Made by a program: the position numbers and the translations under genes. Below, one piece after another: positions 1-6,635 of a stretch of DNA of 14,086 nt (position 1 is the stretch's first letter; the number at the start of each line of letters is the position of its first letter). The notes under the pieces were generated by a model, which was not told the origin of the DNA, did no database searches, and saw only the letters and a list, made by a program, of their open reading frames with translations. Location: positions 1 through 14,086 of the forward strand of contig JAGRAL010000112.1 in NCBI GenBank assembly GCA_020434605.1, written 5' to 3'. This stretch comes from Bdellovibrionales bacterium (GTDB taxonomy: Bacteria > Bdellovibrionota > Bdellovibrionia > Bdellovibrionales > UBA840).

Positions 1-1
1 A

Positions 2-373
2 CTATGTTCTAGCGTATTTTTTTGCAACCGATTCGCGAATTTCAGCACCCTCTATACTAAGGCGTGTCCAAGGAATCGCTCTAAGTCTTTCTGAATCACT
101 AACCTCTTCCGTTTCTTCGCAGATACCATAAGTGCCATCTTGAATACGAGAAAGGGCCATTTCAATTTCAAATAACTGCGAACGAAGTCTGTCTTGCATA
201 GCCACAAATTCGCTCTCAGCTAAAATGCGGGCCGTCTGATCCGCTTCATCCCCATTTTTTTCGTTATGAAGGAGCCCCTCTTTGCCTTCACGTACGCGAT
301 TCAGTATCTCTTCTTTCTTTGCTGTCAGTATGTCTCTGCACTCTTCAATAAGTTTTTTTGATAACTCAGCCAT
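2..373 (-). CDS. DksA/TraR-family protein with degenerate zinc finger
   Basis: Complete 123-aa protein of the DksA/TraR family, whose members bind in the RNA polymerase secondary channel. Residues 1-75 are a charged helical region, probably a coiled coil. An acidic stretch with D42 and D45 sits where DksA carries its tip DxxDxA motif. The C-terminal part keeps the family frame (GTYGIC, then ERLRAIP), but the four zinc positions read C85, T88, S106 and G109 instead of four cysteines, with the 3-18-3 spacing kept. Zinc binding by this finger is therefore unlikely. I chose the ATG at 371-373 because a very strong Shine-Dalgarno sequence (AAGGGGGGG) sits just before it; an upstream in-frame TTG at 392-394 would overlap that signal. 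It is preceded by a long gene-free leader. The family call is firm; the exact role (ppGpp co-regulator or paralogue) is unknown. Confidence 0.8.
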   Translation of the reverse strand: MAELSKKLIEECRDILTAKKEEILNRVREGKEGLLHNEKNGDEADQTARILAESEFVAMQDRLRSQLFEIEMALSRIQDGTYGICEETEEVSDSERLRAIPWTRLSIEGAEIRESVAKKYART

Positions 374-386
374 TTCCCCCCCTTGG
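374..386 (-). promoter_or_regulatory. Strong ribosome binding site of the DksA-like gene
   Basis: Read on the minus strand this is CCAAGGGGGGGAA directly before ATG. The unusually long G-run (complement of C at 376-382) decides the start codon in favour of 373 over the TTG at 394. It is also perfectly complementary over 8 bases to a C-run further upstream in the same presumed leader (567-574). Confidence 0.7.
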
Positions 387-401
387 TAATCCAAGAATCG
401 A

Positions 402-407
402 ATTGTA
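402..407 (-). promoter_or_regulatory. Possible -10 element for the DksA-like gene
   Basis: TACAAT on the minus strand, about 30 bases before the start codon. No good -35 box stands 16-18 bases upstream (the best is TTAGCC). A second -10-like hexamer, TAGAAT, lies at 440-445. Both are weak, and an RNA start further upstream is equally possible. Confidence 0.2.
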
Positions 408-566
408 AGATTCTTTTCTTGGTGGCTAATCGCCTAAGAATTCTAAACAACCCCCCGTTCGAACTCCTAGCTTTGTGTCCCCTATCCCCTAAATACTGGA
501 TCAAAGGCCGGTTTCTCGTATCGTTCCCTCCTGGCACGAAAAACTCGGTGTGTATAAATCATCTTG

Positions 567-651
567 AAGGGGGGTTTTAGTAAATAATTTTCTATATATT
601 TTTCACGTTGATGCGCGATATCATTATGCGTAATTTAAGAAAACCACCCTT
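567..651. repeat. Imperfect 12-base inverted repeat with ~60-base loop
   Basis: AAGGGGGGTTTT at 567-578 and AAAACCACCCTT at 640-651 are inverted copies with one mismatch. The loop is AT-rich. On the minus-strand RNA the 3' arm becomes AAAACCCCCCUU, which can also pair with two later G-runs in the same leader. Confidence 0.45.
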
Positions 652-662
652 AAAAATTAAAT

Positions 663-695
663 TTGCATAATCGAAATGCAACATACTTTTATGTT
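663..695 (-). terminator. Two adjacent hairpins, possible terminator after fxsA
   Basis: TTGCAT(663-668)/ATGCAA(676-681) and AACATA(680-685)/TATGTT(690-695) each form a perfect 6-bp stem and share two bases at 680-681. Read from fxsA on the minus strand, the second hairpin is followed by ATTTAATTTTT. The stems are AT-rich and the T tract is interrupted, so this is a weak candidate terminator for the xth-fxsA unit. Confidence 0.35.
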
Positions 696-755
696 ACCAT
701 ATTTCTTTCTAAAATAATTGCTAATGGTTAGAGCTAGAATGCTAGAACTAGACTT

Positions 756-1313
756 TTATAAATCCGGATGATCCGTAGGTTCACTGGACGAACTTTGCAA
801 TCTTTCTAATCTCTTGGTTTCGATATCGATCACCTGAGCTTCACGAATTTCTTTTTCTTCAAAACGAGGACCAAAGTCTGTAAACGTTGCTCCGTGAGCA
901 TGAAAGCCACCATGAGGGTCTTGTGTAAATGTGCGCACCTGAAACTTTCCAGATCGCATGGATTTTTGCAAAGATTGCTTTAGTTGATTGGCTACCCATG
1001 AGCGCGCTAGCGGAATCAATAGCATAAGACCCATAGCATCTGTGATAAAACCAGGAATGATCAGTAGGACACCGCCAATAAAAATTAAAATTCCATGCAT
1101 TAAAGATTCGGCCGGCAAAATTCCACGGCCTGTGTCCTTACGAACTTGAAATAAGACCTGTCTCCCCTCTCTTCTGGTTAGGATAATACCGACAAAAGCA
1201 GTAAGGATAGATAGTGAAAATATATTCATTGCACCAAAGCGCTCACTGGCTTCGATTAAAAGTAGAACCTCTAAAATAGGTACAGCTATGACTGTTAAAA
1301 AAATAATCCACAT
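756..1313 (-). CDS. fxsA: FxsA family membrane protein
   Basis: A 185-aa inner-membrane protein of the FxsA family (in E. coli, overproduction of FxsA suppresses F exclusion of phage T7; the physiological role is not well defined). Residues about 3-20 and 27-45 form two hydrophobic segments, followed by a short charged cytoplasmic loop (TRREGRQ at 46-52) and a long hydrophobic hairpin at about 71-102 with the family's typical GGVLLIIPGFITD stretch. Residues from about 104 on are polar and variable and end in a Ser/Glu-rich tail. It is the last gene of a three-gene unit, 15 bases after the deaminase stop, with an AAGG-type ribosome site before ATG. The family call is secure. Confidence 0.9.
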   Translation of the reverse strand: MWIIFLTVIAVPILEVLLLIEASERFGAMNIFSLSILTAFVGIILTRREGRQVLFQVRKDTGRGILPAESLMHGILIFIGGVLLIIPGFITDAMGLMLLIPLARSWVANQLKQSLQKSMRSGKFQVRTFTQDPHGGFHAHGATFTDFGPRFEEKEIREAQVIDIETKRLERLQSSSSEPTDHPDL

Positions 1314-1328
1314 AGGACCTTGGATATA

Positions 1329-1784
1329 CTACAAGGTTTTTTCGGAGGAAAGCGCTTTCTTGTCCTCTAAAAAAGAAGCCATAGATGAGATCTCAATTCC
1401 CACCGATTGCAGTAGGCGAATAGAATCTTTACAACGATAGTCATGGCTATAAAATATTTTTTTAACCCCACCCAGGTTAATCAGTCTTTTAGCACAAGCA
1501 GTACACGGCAAATGCGTCACAAAGACGACTTTTTCTAAAAACCTTGGGGAATCACAGTTAATCACTGCGTTTTCTTCTGAATGCAAGCAGCCGCAATTAC
1601 CCGCTTCGTCCCTGTCACAAGAGTTTGCTAAACCCGAAGCGTTTCCGTTATAACCGACCGCTAAAACTTTTCTATAATCCGTTGATGTGATTACAGTGCC
1701 AACTTGTAAACGCGTGCATGTAGCTCTTCTTGCTAACTCTAAAGCCAATCCCATATAAATTTGTTCAAAACTAGGACGAGACAT
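1329..1784 (-). CDS. dCMP deaminase / ComEB-type cytidine deaminase
   Basis: A 151-aa zinc-dependent deaminase of the dCMP-deaminase family, expected to convert dCMP to dUMP for dTTP synthesis. The active-site signatures are visible: H68-S-E70-E-N (zinc ligand and proton-shuttling glutamate) and P93-C94-x-x-C97 (two more zinc ligands). The N-terminal stretch, including VGTVITS and GYNGNASG, is typical of dCMP deaminases and of ComEB, not of tRNA-adenosine or riboflavin deaminases. Length matches the family. It starts only 3 bases after the xth stop, with its ribosome site (AAAGGA) inside the end of xth, so the two are probably translated as one unit. Nucleotide substrate is inferred from family; a comE-type competence role is possible but there are no competence neighbours. 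Confidence 0.85.
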   Translation of the reverse strand: MSRPSFEQIYMGLALELARRATCTRLQVGTVITSTDYRKVLAVGYNGNASGLANSCDRDEAGNCGCLHSEENAVINCDSPRFLEKVVFVTHLPCTACAKRLINLGGVKKIFYSHDYRCKDSIRLLQSVGIEISSMASFLEDKKALSSEKTL

Positions 1785-1787
1785 ATT

Positions 1788-2555
1788 TTAATCCTTTAAC
1801 TCTAAAACAATTGGGCAGTGGTCTGAGCCTTCAATTTCATTCATGATATCTGCTCTTTGAATCCTGCCCACCAAATCAGGACTCACACTGATGTAGTCAA
1901 TTCTCCATCCCTTATTACGTGGTCGCGCCATCTGTCTGTAAGACCACCAAGTATAGGCATCTTTTTGTTCAGGGTGCATGTGTCGATATGTATCCACAAA
2001 ACCTAAAGAGAAAAACTTATCCATCCACGCTCTTTCTTCGGGTTTAAAGCCACTCTCTCCATCCAATCTAACAGGATCATGAATATCAATGGCCGCATGA
2101 GCAATATTGTAATCACCAAGAACAACTATAGAATCGCCATTTGCAAGGCGCTTTTTAAAATGCTCGTACATGGTTTCTAAAAATTCCATTTTATAATTAT
2201 GCCTGTCTTCGCCCATGGCACCATTTGGAAAATATATATTATAAACAGAGAAATCTTTATGTTCTGTAATTACAAAGCGCCCTTCCGAATCAAACTTAGT
2301 AATTCCAACCCCATGCTTTACAGATCGAACCGGTTCTTTAACAACGGTCAAAGTGCCAGAGTATCCCTTTTTTTCTGCTGTCGACCAAAATGCTTCAACA
2401 CCGTCTAAATCTTCAGGTTCTACTTCTACCTGAGATGGGTGGGCTTTGGTTTCTTGTACACAAAATATGTCAGCCGACTCTTTCTCTACAAAGTCGATTA
2501 GCCCTTTATTGATACAGGCCCTGATACCGTTGACATTCCAGGATATAATTTTCAT
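1788..2555 (-). CDS. xth: Exodeoxyribonuclease III (AP endonuclease)
   Basis: A 255-aa member of the exonuclease III / AP endonuclease family, which cuts DNA at abasic sites and acts as a 3'-5' exonuclease in base excision repair. Visible catalytic elements in order: MKIISWNVNGIR at the N-terminus (N7), E35 in VQETKAH (metal), D148 and N150 in GDYNIAH, D220 in WRIDYI, and D245-H246 in GSDHCPI at the C-terminus. Length is normal for the family. It is the first gene of the minus-strand unit xth - deaminase - fxsA, a combination that suits DNA repair plus nucleotide-pool upkeep. No strong ribosome site is visible before the ATG. It diverges from aroB across 94 bases. Confidence 0.95.
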   Translation of the reverse strand: MKIISWNVNGIRACINKGLIDFVEKESADIFCVQETKAHPSQVEVEPEDLDGVEAFWSTAEKKGYSGTLTVVKEPVRSVKHGVGITKFDSEGRFVITEHKDFSVYNIYFPNGAMGEDRHNYKMEFLETMYEHFKKRLANGDSIVVLGDYNIAHAAIDIHDPVRLDGESGFKPEERAWMDKFFSLGFVDTYRHMHPEQKDAYTWWSYRQMARPRNKGWRIDYISVSPDLVGRIQRADIMNEIEGSDHCPIVLELKD

Positions 2556-2591
2556 ATGCAGGTAATAGCAAAGCTTCAGTATCGATACAAT
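2530..2591 (+). promoter_or_regulatory. aroB: Possible promoter elements for the aro operon
   Basis: A perfect TATAAT at 2544-2549 and a TTGACA at 2530-2535 both point toward aroB, but only 8 bases separate them, so they are not a normal pair. Both lie inside the first codons of divergent xth and may simply reflect its conserved MKIISWN start. A second -10-like TACAAT is at 2586-2591 without a good -35. A promoter must lie near here if aroB is the first gene of its operon; its exact place is not clear. Confidence 0.25.
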
Positions 2592-2649
2592 TTAATGACA
2601 CAGATCGTTGCTACTATTTCTAGAGGACAGCAGGTGTTAAAAATAGCCC

Positions 2650-3696
2650 ATGAACTCATATTTAGAAGCAAAGGGTATCAGTATTTTACCGCAAATAGAG
2701 AATTTGCTGCAATTACCGGATATCCACAGAGATATCGACAACCAGCTATGGATTGTGGATGAAAAAGTTGCTAAGTTGAGTACTTTTTCTAAGGTTTCTC
2801 CCCCTCATATGTATCTTGTATCTAGTGGGGAAAAATTAAAGGATATTGACCAGTTTCCACAGCACATAAAAAAAGTCATACACCTTACTGAAACCATAGC
2901 TACGAGGAAACTAAAAATAGTCGCTGTAGGAGGCGGAAGTGTCGGTGACTTTGCAGGCTTTATTGCTAGTATTTTACGCCGAGGGGTAGAGCTTATACAT
3001 ATCCCCACTACTTGGCTTGCCTGTATTGATAGTGCGCATGGTGGAAAAACTGCACTCAATGTCGAATCTTATAAAAATCAAATTGGTACATTTTATCCAG
3101 CTCGCAAGATCTTTATCATTAAGGATTTGCTTGAATCACAACCTAGCGAATTAAAAACCGATGCCTATGCCGAACTTTTTAAAATTGCCTTACTAAAGGG
3201 AGAGACTTGGATACAAGATTTTTTAAAAGATATTCCAAGCCTATCTACAAAGAATCAAGTCTTGTGGCCCTACATACAACATGCCATTGAAGCAAAATAT
3301 TTTTACATCGAAGCAGATCCAAAAGAAGCCTTAGGCATTAGAACCGAATTAAATCTAGGACATACACTCGCTCATATTTTAGAAAACACTTGCGGATTAA
3401 GACACGGACAAGCAGTTGGAAAGGGTTTGCACTTTGCTATTGCCTGGAGCTCACAAAAATACAATCTACAAAATGCAGAAAATTTGCACCAAGCCCTAGA
3501 GGCCATGGGACATAGTCGTCAGCCGATAAAAATCAAAGAAAAGCAGATTCAAGCAGGCCTTGCACGCGATAAAAAATTAAGTGACCGAGATATGCTGCGC
3601 TTTATCTTTTTACCATCCATTGGAAAAGCAAAAATAGATGACGTTAGCTTTAGGGAGTTTATGGTATTTGCTACAGAGCAAGGCTGGTTATTATGA
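2650..3696 (+). CDS. aroB: 3-dehydroquinate synthase
   Basis: A 348-aa protein that converts DAHP to 3-dehydroquinate, the second step of the shikimate pathway, using NAD and a divalent metal. Visible motifs: GGGSVGDFAG (94-103, nucleotide binding), IPTTWLACIDSAHGGKTALN (118-137, with K133), E175 and K178 in AELFK, N235-L-G-H238-T, and R251-H252-G. E175, H238 and H252 match the three metal ligands of known AroB proteins. The sequence is divergent in detail (HGQAV instead of HGEAV, SAHGGKT instead of SSVGGKT) and slightly short, but the core is intact. The ATG at 2650 is the first possible start after an in-frame TAG at 2644; its ribosome site is weak. The TGA stop overlaps the aroA start in ATGA. 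First gene of the chorismate operon. Confidence 0.93.
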   Translation: MNSYLEAKGISILPQIENLLQLPDIHRDIDNQLWIVDEKVAKLSTFSKVSPPHMYLVSSGEKLKDIDQFPQHIKKVIHLTETIATRKLKIVAVGGGSVGDFAGFIASILRRGVELIHIPTTWLACIDSAHGGKTALNVESYKNQIGTFYPARKIFIIKDLLESQPSELKTDAYAELFKIALLKGETWIQDFLKDIPSLSTKNQVLWPYIQHAIEAKYFYIEADPKEALGIRTELNLGHTLAHILENTCGLRHGQAVGKGLHFAIAWSSQKYNLQNAENLHQALEAMGHSRQPIKIKEKQIQAGLARDKKLSDRDMLRFIFLPSIGKAKIDDVSFREFMVFATEQGWLL

Positions 3697-4883
3697 AGCC
3701 AAGTTTTAATTTTATAAACCCCATTGAATCTTCAAAGTCTTTATACAATCGGTTACTAATCTGTCAGTCTTACTTTTCAGAGCTAGAGATCATTGGAAAT
3801 AGCTCTGCTGATGACGTGGTACAATTAAAGAACGCATTAAGTGATTTAAGCCAAAAAGATTTTTTTATTGGTGACGGTGGAACTAGTTTTAGGTTTTTAG
3901 CACTTAGACTAAGTAGACAACCTGGCTCGCATACCATTCACCTTGGCACAGCTTTACAAAAACGACCACACGAAGATTTACTAAATATCTTAAGACAATT
4001 GGGTGTTACATTTTCATTTAACAATGAAAGCTTAATTCTCAGCGGAGGAGCTTGGAATTTAGAAAATGAAATCATCGTAGACAAGACTACCTCTTCACAG
4101 TTTTTAACAAGCTTACTTTTAAATGCATGGTCACTAGATACTGACTTAAAGATCAAGTGTGTAGGATCAAACTTTTCTACATCCTACACTAACATGACTA
4201 AAAAATTACTTTCTAATTTAGGCATGCAATTTTCTTGGGAAAATGACTCTATCACTATCCCTAAATCTCAAACCCTATCTAAACTTACTTACAGTTGTGA
4301 AATAGATATGAGCTCAGCCTTTGTGGTGGCTGCCATTGGTGCTATCGCTGGCGGGGTACGCATCACCTCTTTTCCATTTCCAAGTTTACAAGGTGACAGT
4401 GTTTTTCTTCAGGTTTTACAATTTATGGGCGTCGTATACCGCAAACAAAAAGATGTGGTCGATGTGCTTCCTTGCAACAAAGTTAGACCCATACAGTTTA
4501 ACTTAAAAGATACTCCAGATTTATTTCCTGTACTTGCAATGCTATGTGCATTTAGTGACGGCCAATCAAAATTATTTGGCGCTCCTCACTTAAGAAGTAA
4601 GGAGTCAGATAGAATTGAATCAGTATCTCACTTATTAACAAAAATGAATATCTCCCATGAAAAATTAGACGACGGAATGATCATTCAGGGAAACAGTGAA
4701 GTTCAACTAAAGCAGGTCGTAGAAGTTCAGACATTTAATGATCACAGAATCGCATTTGCAGCAGCCGTAGCAAAGATGTATGGTTATCCTCTCTTGATTC
4801 AAGGTGAAGACTCTGTAAACAAAAGTTTTCCGGCGTTTTGGTCTTACTTTCCAACTAACTTTACAAAAGAGATATTTACATGA
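3693..4883 (+). CDS. aroA: 5-enolpyruvylshikimate-3-phosphate (EPSP) synthase
   Basis: A 396-aa protein that joins phosphoenolpyruvate and shikimate-3-phosphate, the sixth step of the pathway. The active-site elements are all present: K15-S16 and N19-R20 at the N-terminus, G-D-G-G-T-S-F-R67 (PEP loop), KRPHEDLL, the SSQFLT shikimate-phosphate motif, QGDSVF, DTPDLFP (catalytic aspartate), SKESDRIE, FNDHRIAFA and VNKSFPAF near the C-terminus. It is about 30 residues shorter than the E. coli enzyme. The PEP loop has GGT with F instead of P after the usual alanine/threonine positions, so it fits neither classic class I nor class II wording exactly; glyphosate sensitivity cannot be read from this. 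It overlaps aroB and the following fusion gene by ATGA at both ends, implying translational coupling. Confidence 0.95.
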   Translation: MKPSFNFINPIESSKSLYNRLLICQSYFSELEIIGNSSADDVVQLKNALSDLSQKDFFIGDGGTSFRFLALRLSRQPGSHTIHLGTALQKRPHEDLLNILRQLGVTFSFNNESLILSGGAWNLENEIIVDKTTSSQFLTSLLLNAWSLDTDLKIKCVGSNFSTSYTNMTKKLLSNLGMQFSWENDSITIPKSQTLSKLTYSCEIDMSSAFVVAAIGAIAGGVRITSFPFPSLQGDSVFLQVLQFMGVVYRKQKDVVDVLPCNKVRPIQFNLKDTPDLFPVLAMLCAFSDGQSKLFGAPHLRSKESDRIESVSHLLTKMNISHEKLDDGMIIQGNSEVQLKQVVEVQTFNDHRIAFAAAVAKMYGYPLLIQGEDSVNKSFPAFWSYFPTNFTKEIFT

Positions 4884-6628
4884 AATGGCTATTAGTAGGA
4901 CATCGCGGGACTGGTAAAACCTCACTGTTAAGACGGCTAGAGACTTATTTTCCAACAGCAACTTGCTTTGATCTAGACGAGGAAATTGCTAAACGAGTCG
5001 GAAGTAACCTAGTGGATTATTTTAATAAACAGGGAGAAATTTCGTTTAGACAAATTGAATTACAAACTATTAGAGAGCTAATGCAATCTAAGTCTTCTTA
5101 TATCATTGCTTGTGGGGCTGGTTTACTTTTGGATCAACTGACAACAGACGCAGAAAAGATTTGGATCAGAAGGTACACCGATAAGTTGGGACGAGTCTTT
5201 TTAGATCGACCTCGCTTACAAAAAGAATCTTTACCACTAGATGAGTACATGCATAGGTACAGAGAAAGAAATATTATGTACCAAAAATATGCCACTGAAA
5301 TCGTTGATATCCCAGAGGGCTTTGACGCTCCTAACGAAGCAGAAAGAGATTTTTTTCAACAAACGTTTGATATGAGCGAATGGACGGTAACACTGCAGTC
5401 CTATCACTTTAGAAATCCGGATGTATTAAAATTATATTTAAGTAAACGTGTTAGTTGGGGACTTAATTTAGAGTTGCGAGATGATCTTTTAACCAAAGAA
5501 CAAATTCATCAAGCTCTACAAATTATCCCTAGCAAGCAAGCCTTGATCAGCTTTAGACAAAAAAATGCATCCAAAGATTTACTTACTTTTGTACAAAAAA
5601 ACCAAATCCCATGTGACTGGGATCTAGAATTGGGTGAACCCCCTTTTACACCAACCATCGTATCATTACACAAATGTAAAACCATCGAAGAAGGGCTTGC
5701 AACTTTATCTAAGTACACCTCATCCATACAAAAAGCTGCATTTACAACAGAAGATTTAGAAGATGTATGGCGTGGTGATCAATGGCTAACAGAAGCTAAC
5801 AACCGAGCTTTTCTACCATGCTCAGATAGTGGCTTATGGAATTGGTACCGACTCTATCGATCGCACAGACAAGCCGTACAATTTTTAGCCGATCAAACGC
5901 ATTCACAGTTAGATCAACCACAAGTCTTGGATGCCATTCGCCAGCAAGATTTTGATGAACCAAATCATTTTGCCGCTGTCATTGGAAATCCCGTTGGGCA
6001 TAGTCTTAGTCCCGGCATGCACTATGAGTTTTTTCTTCCCTATAGCATCCCGTTTTATGCTGTTCCGTTAAAAAATTGGAACATCGAGATATTAAAAAAG
6101 CTAGGATTAAAGTTTGCGGCTGTTACCTCCCCTTTTAAAACAGATGCTTTTTCTTCTGCCGAACTACTGTCAGACACAGCTAAACATCTAAAAAGCGTAA
6201 ACACCTTAGTAATTGATAAAAAAATTGAGGGGCACAACACCGATGTTGATGGCTTAAAAGCCACACTAGGGTACGCTCAAAAACCTACGGCTATTTGGGG
6301 CGGAGGCGGTCTACTTTCTTCTATCTTAGCAAACTTACCAGAAGCTTGCGCCTACTCATCACGAACGGGTCAGGCAAAAGGCAATGAGCTTAAAGAAAAG
6401 CCTAAGACCCTAATTTGGTCTGTGGGAAGATCGCAGTTTGAACAAGAGGGTGTGTTTCCACCTGCCGACTGGAAGCCTGAAATTATTATTGATATGAATT
6501 ATACTGACGATTCTTATGGAAAAACCTACGCACAAAGTATACAAGCAGAATATATCTCCGGGATGACCCTATTTTTAGAGCAAGCCCGCAAACAGCAAGA
6601 GATATGGGGTAAAAAATTACCTTTATAG
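4880..6628 (+). CDS. aroK-aroD-aroE: Trifunctional shikimate kinase / type I 3-dehydroquinate dehydratase / shikimate dehydrogenase
   Basis: A 582-aa fusion. Residues 1-~150: shikimate kinase, with Walker A GHRGTGKT (7-14), DLD (31-33), R57 in GEISFRQIE, GAG (79-81), and lid residues R110/R112 and R130. Residues ~166-355: a compact type I dehydroquinate dehydratase, with E198-L-R200-D-D202, R226, H264 (general base), K285 (Schiff-base lysine), R324 (WYRLY), S342 and Q346, in the same order and close to the spacing of E. coli AroD (E46, R48, D50, R82, H143, K170, R213, S232, Q236). Residues ~362-582: shikimate dehydrogenase, with S375/S377 in GNPVGHSLSP, K420 in TSPFK, N441, GHNTDVDG with D455, nucleotide loop GGGG (474-477), and a C-terminal GMTLF...Q. 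It supplies steps 3, 4 and 5 of the pathway in one chain. Kinase and dehydrogenase calls are firm; the middle domain is divergent and short but keeps every catalytic residue. Confidence 0.88.
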   Translation: MKWLLVGHRGTGKTSLLRRLETYFPTATCFDLDEEIAKRVGSNLVDYFNKQGEISFRQIELQTIRELMQSKSSYIIACGAGLLLDQLTTDAEKIWIRRYTDKLGRVFLDRPRLQKESLPLDEYMHRYRERNIMYQKYATEIVDIPEGFDAPNEAERDFFQQTFDMSEWTVTLQSYHFRNPDVLKLYLSKRVSWGLNLELRDDLLTKEQIHQALQIIPSKQALISFRQKNASKDLLTFVQKNQIPCDWDLELGEPPFTPTIVSLHKCKTIEEGLATLSKYTSSIQKAAFTTEDLEDVWRGDQWLTEANNRAFLPCSDSGLWNWYRLYRSHRQAVQFLADQTHSQLDQPQVLDAIRQQDFDEPNHFAAVIGNPVGHSLSPGMHYEFFLPYSIPFYAVPLKNWNIEILKKLGLKFAAVTSPFKTDAFSSAELLSDTAKHLKSVNTLVIDKKIEGHNTDVDGLKATLGYAQKPTAIWGGGGLLSSILANLPEACAYSSRTGQAKGNELKEKPKTLIWSVGRSQFEQEGVFPPADWKPEIIIDMNYTDDSYGKTYAQSIQAEYISGMTLFLEQARKQQEIWGKKLPL

Positions 6629-6635
6629 GAGAACG

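Larger units (their letters stand above)
374..755. other. Gene-free region with G-runs and inverted repeats
   Basis: No convincing gene on either strand in about 380 bases. It separates the fxsA stop from the DksA-like start, both on the minus strand. On the minus strand it holds several G-runs (complements of C-runs at 376-382, 451-456, 479-482 and 486-489), a C-run opposite 569-574, an 8-base palindrome GTTCGAAC at 457-464, an imperfect inverted repeat 567-578/640-651, two back-to-back hairpins at 663-695, and a cluster of CTAG tetramers at 733-750. It probably contains the end of the xth-fxsA transcript and the leader of the DksA-like gene. Confidence 0.6.

Noticed and set aside
440..500. 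Possible tRNA, because of GTTCGAAC resembling a T-loop
   Set aside because: The sequences on either side of the loop do not pair, and there is no acceptor or anticodon stem on either strand.
383..580. Plus-strand reading frame of 65 codons
   Set aside because: It has no ribosome site or recognisable motif and covers the leader of the opposite gene; it looks like chance.
733..750. Cluster of CTAG and repeated GCTAGAA with 8-base period
   Set aside because: Too short to support a repeat element or binding site without further copies.
2530..2549. TTGACA plus TATAAT as a consensus sigma-70 promoter
   Set aside because: The spacer is only 8 bases, so they cannot work as a pair; both are in conserved xth codons. 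Kept only as weak separate elements.
2556..2762. Plus-strand frame of 68 codons overlapping the aroB start, and a possible frameshifted longer AroB N-terminus (MTQIVATISRGQQ...)
   Set aside because: AroB from 2650 already has the length expected before its first conserved block, so no frameshift is needed. The other frame runs into aroB without any family match.
4707..4961. Minus-strand frame across the aroA-aroKDE junction
   Set aside because: Antisense to two clear genes, with no motif or ribosome site.
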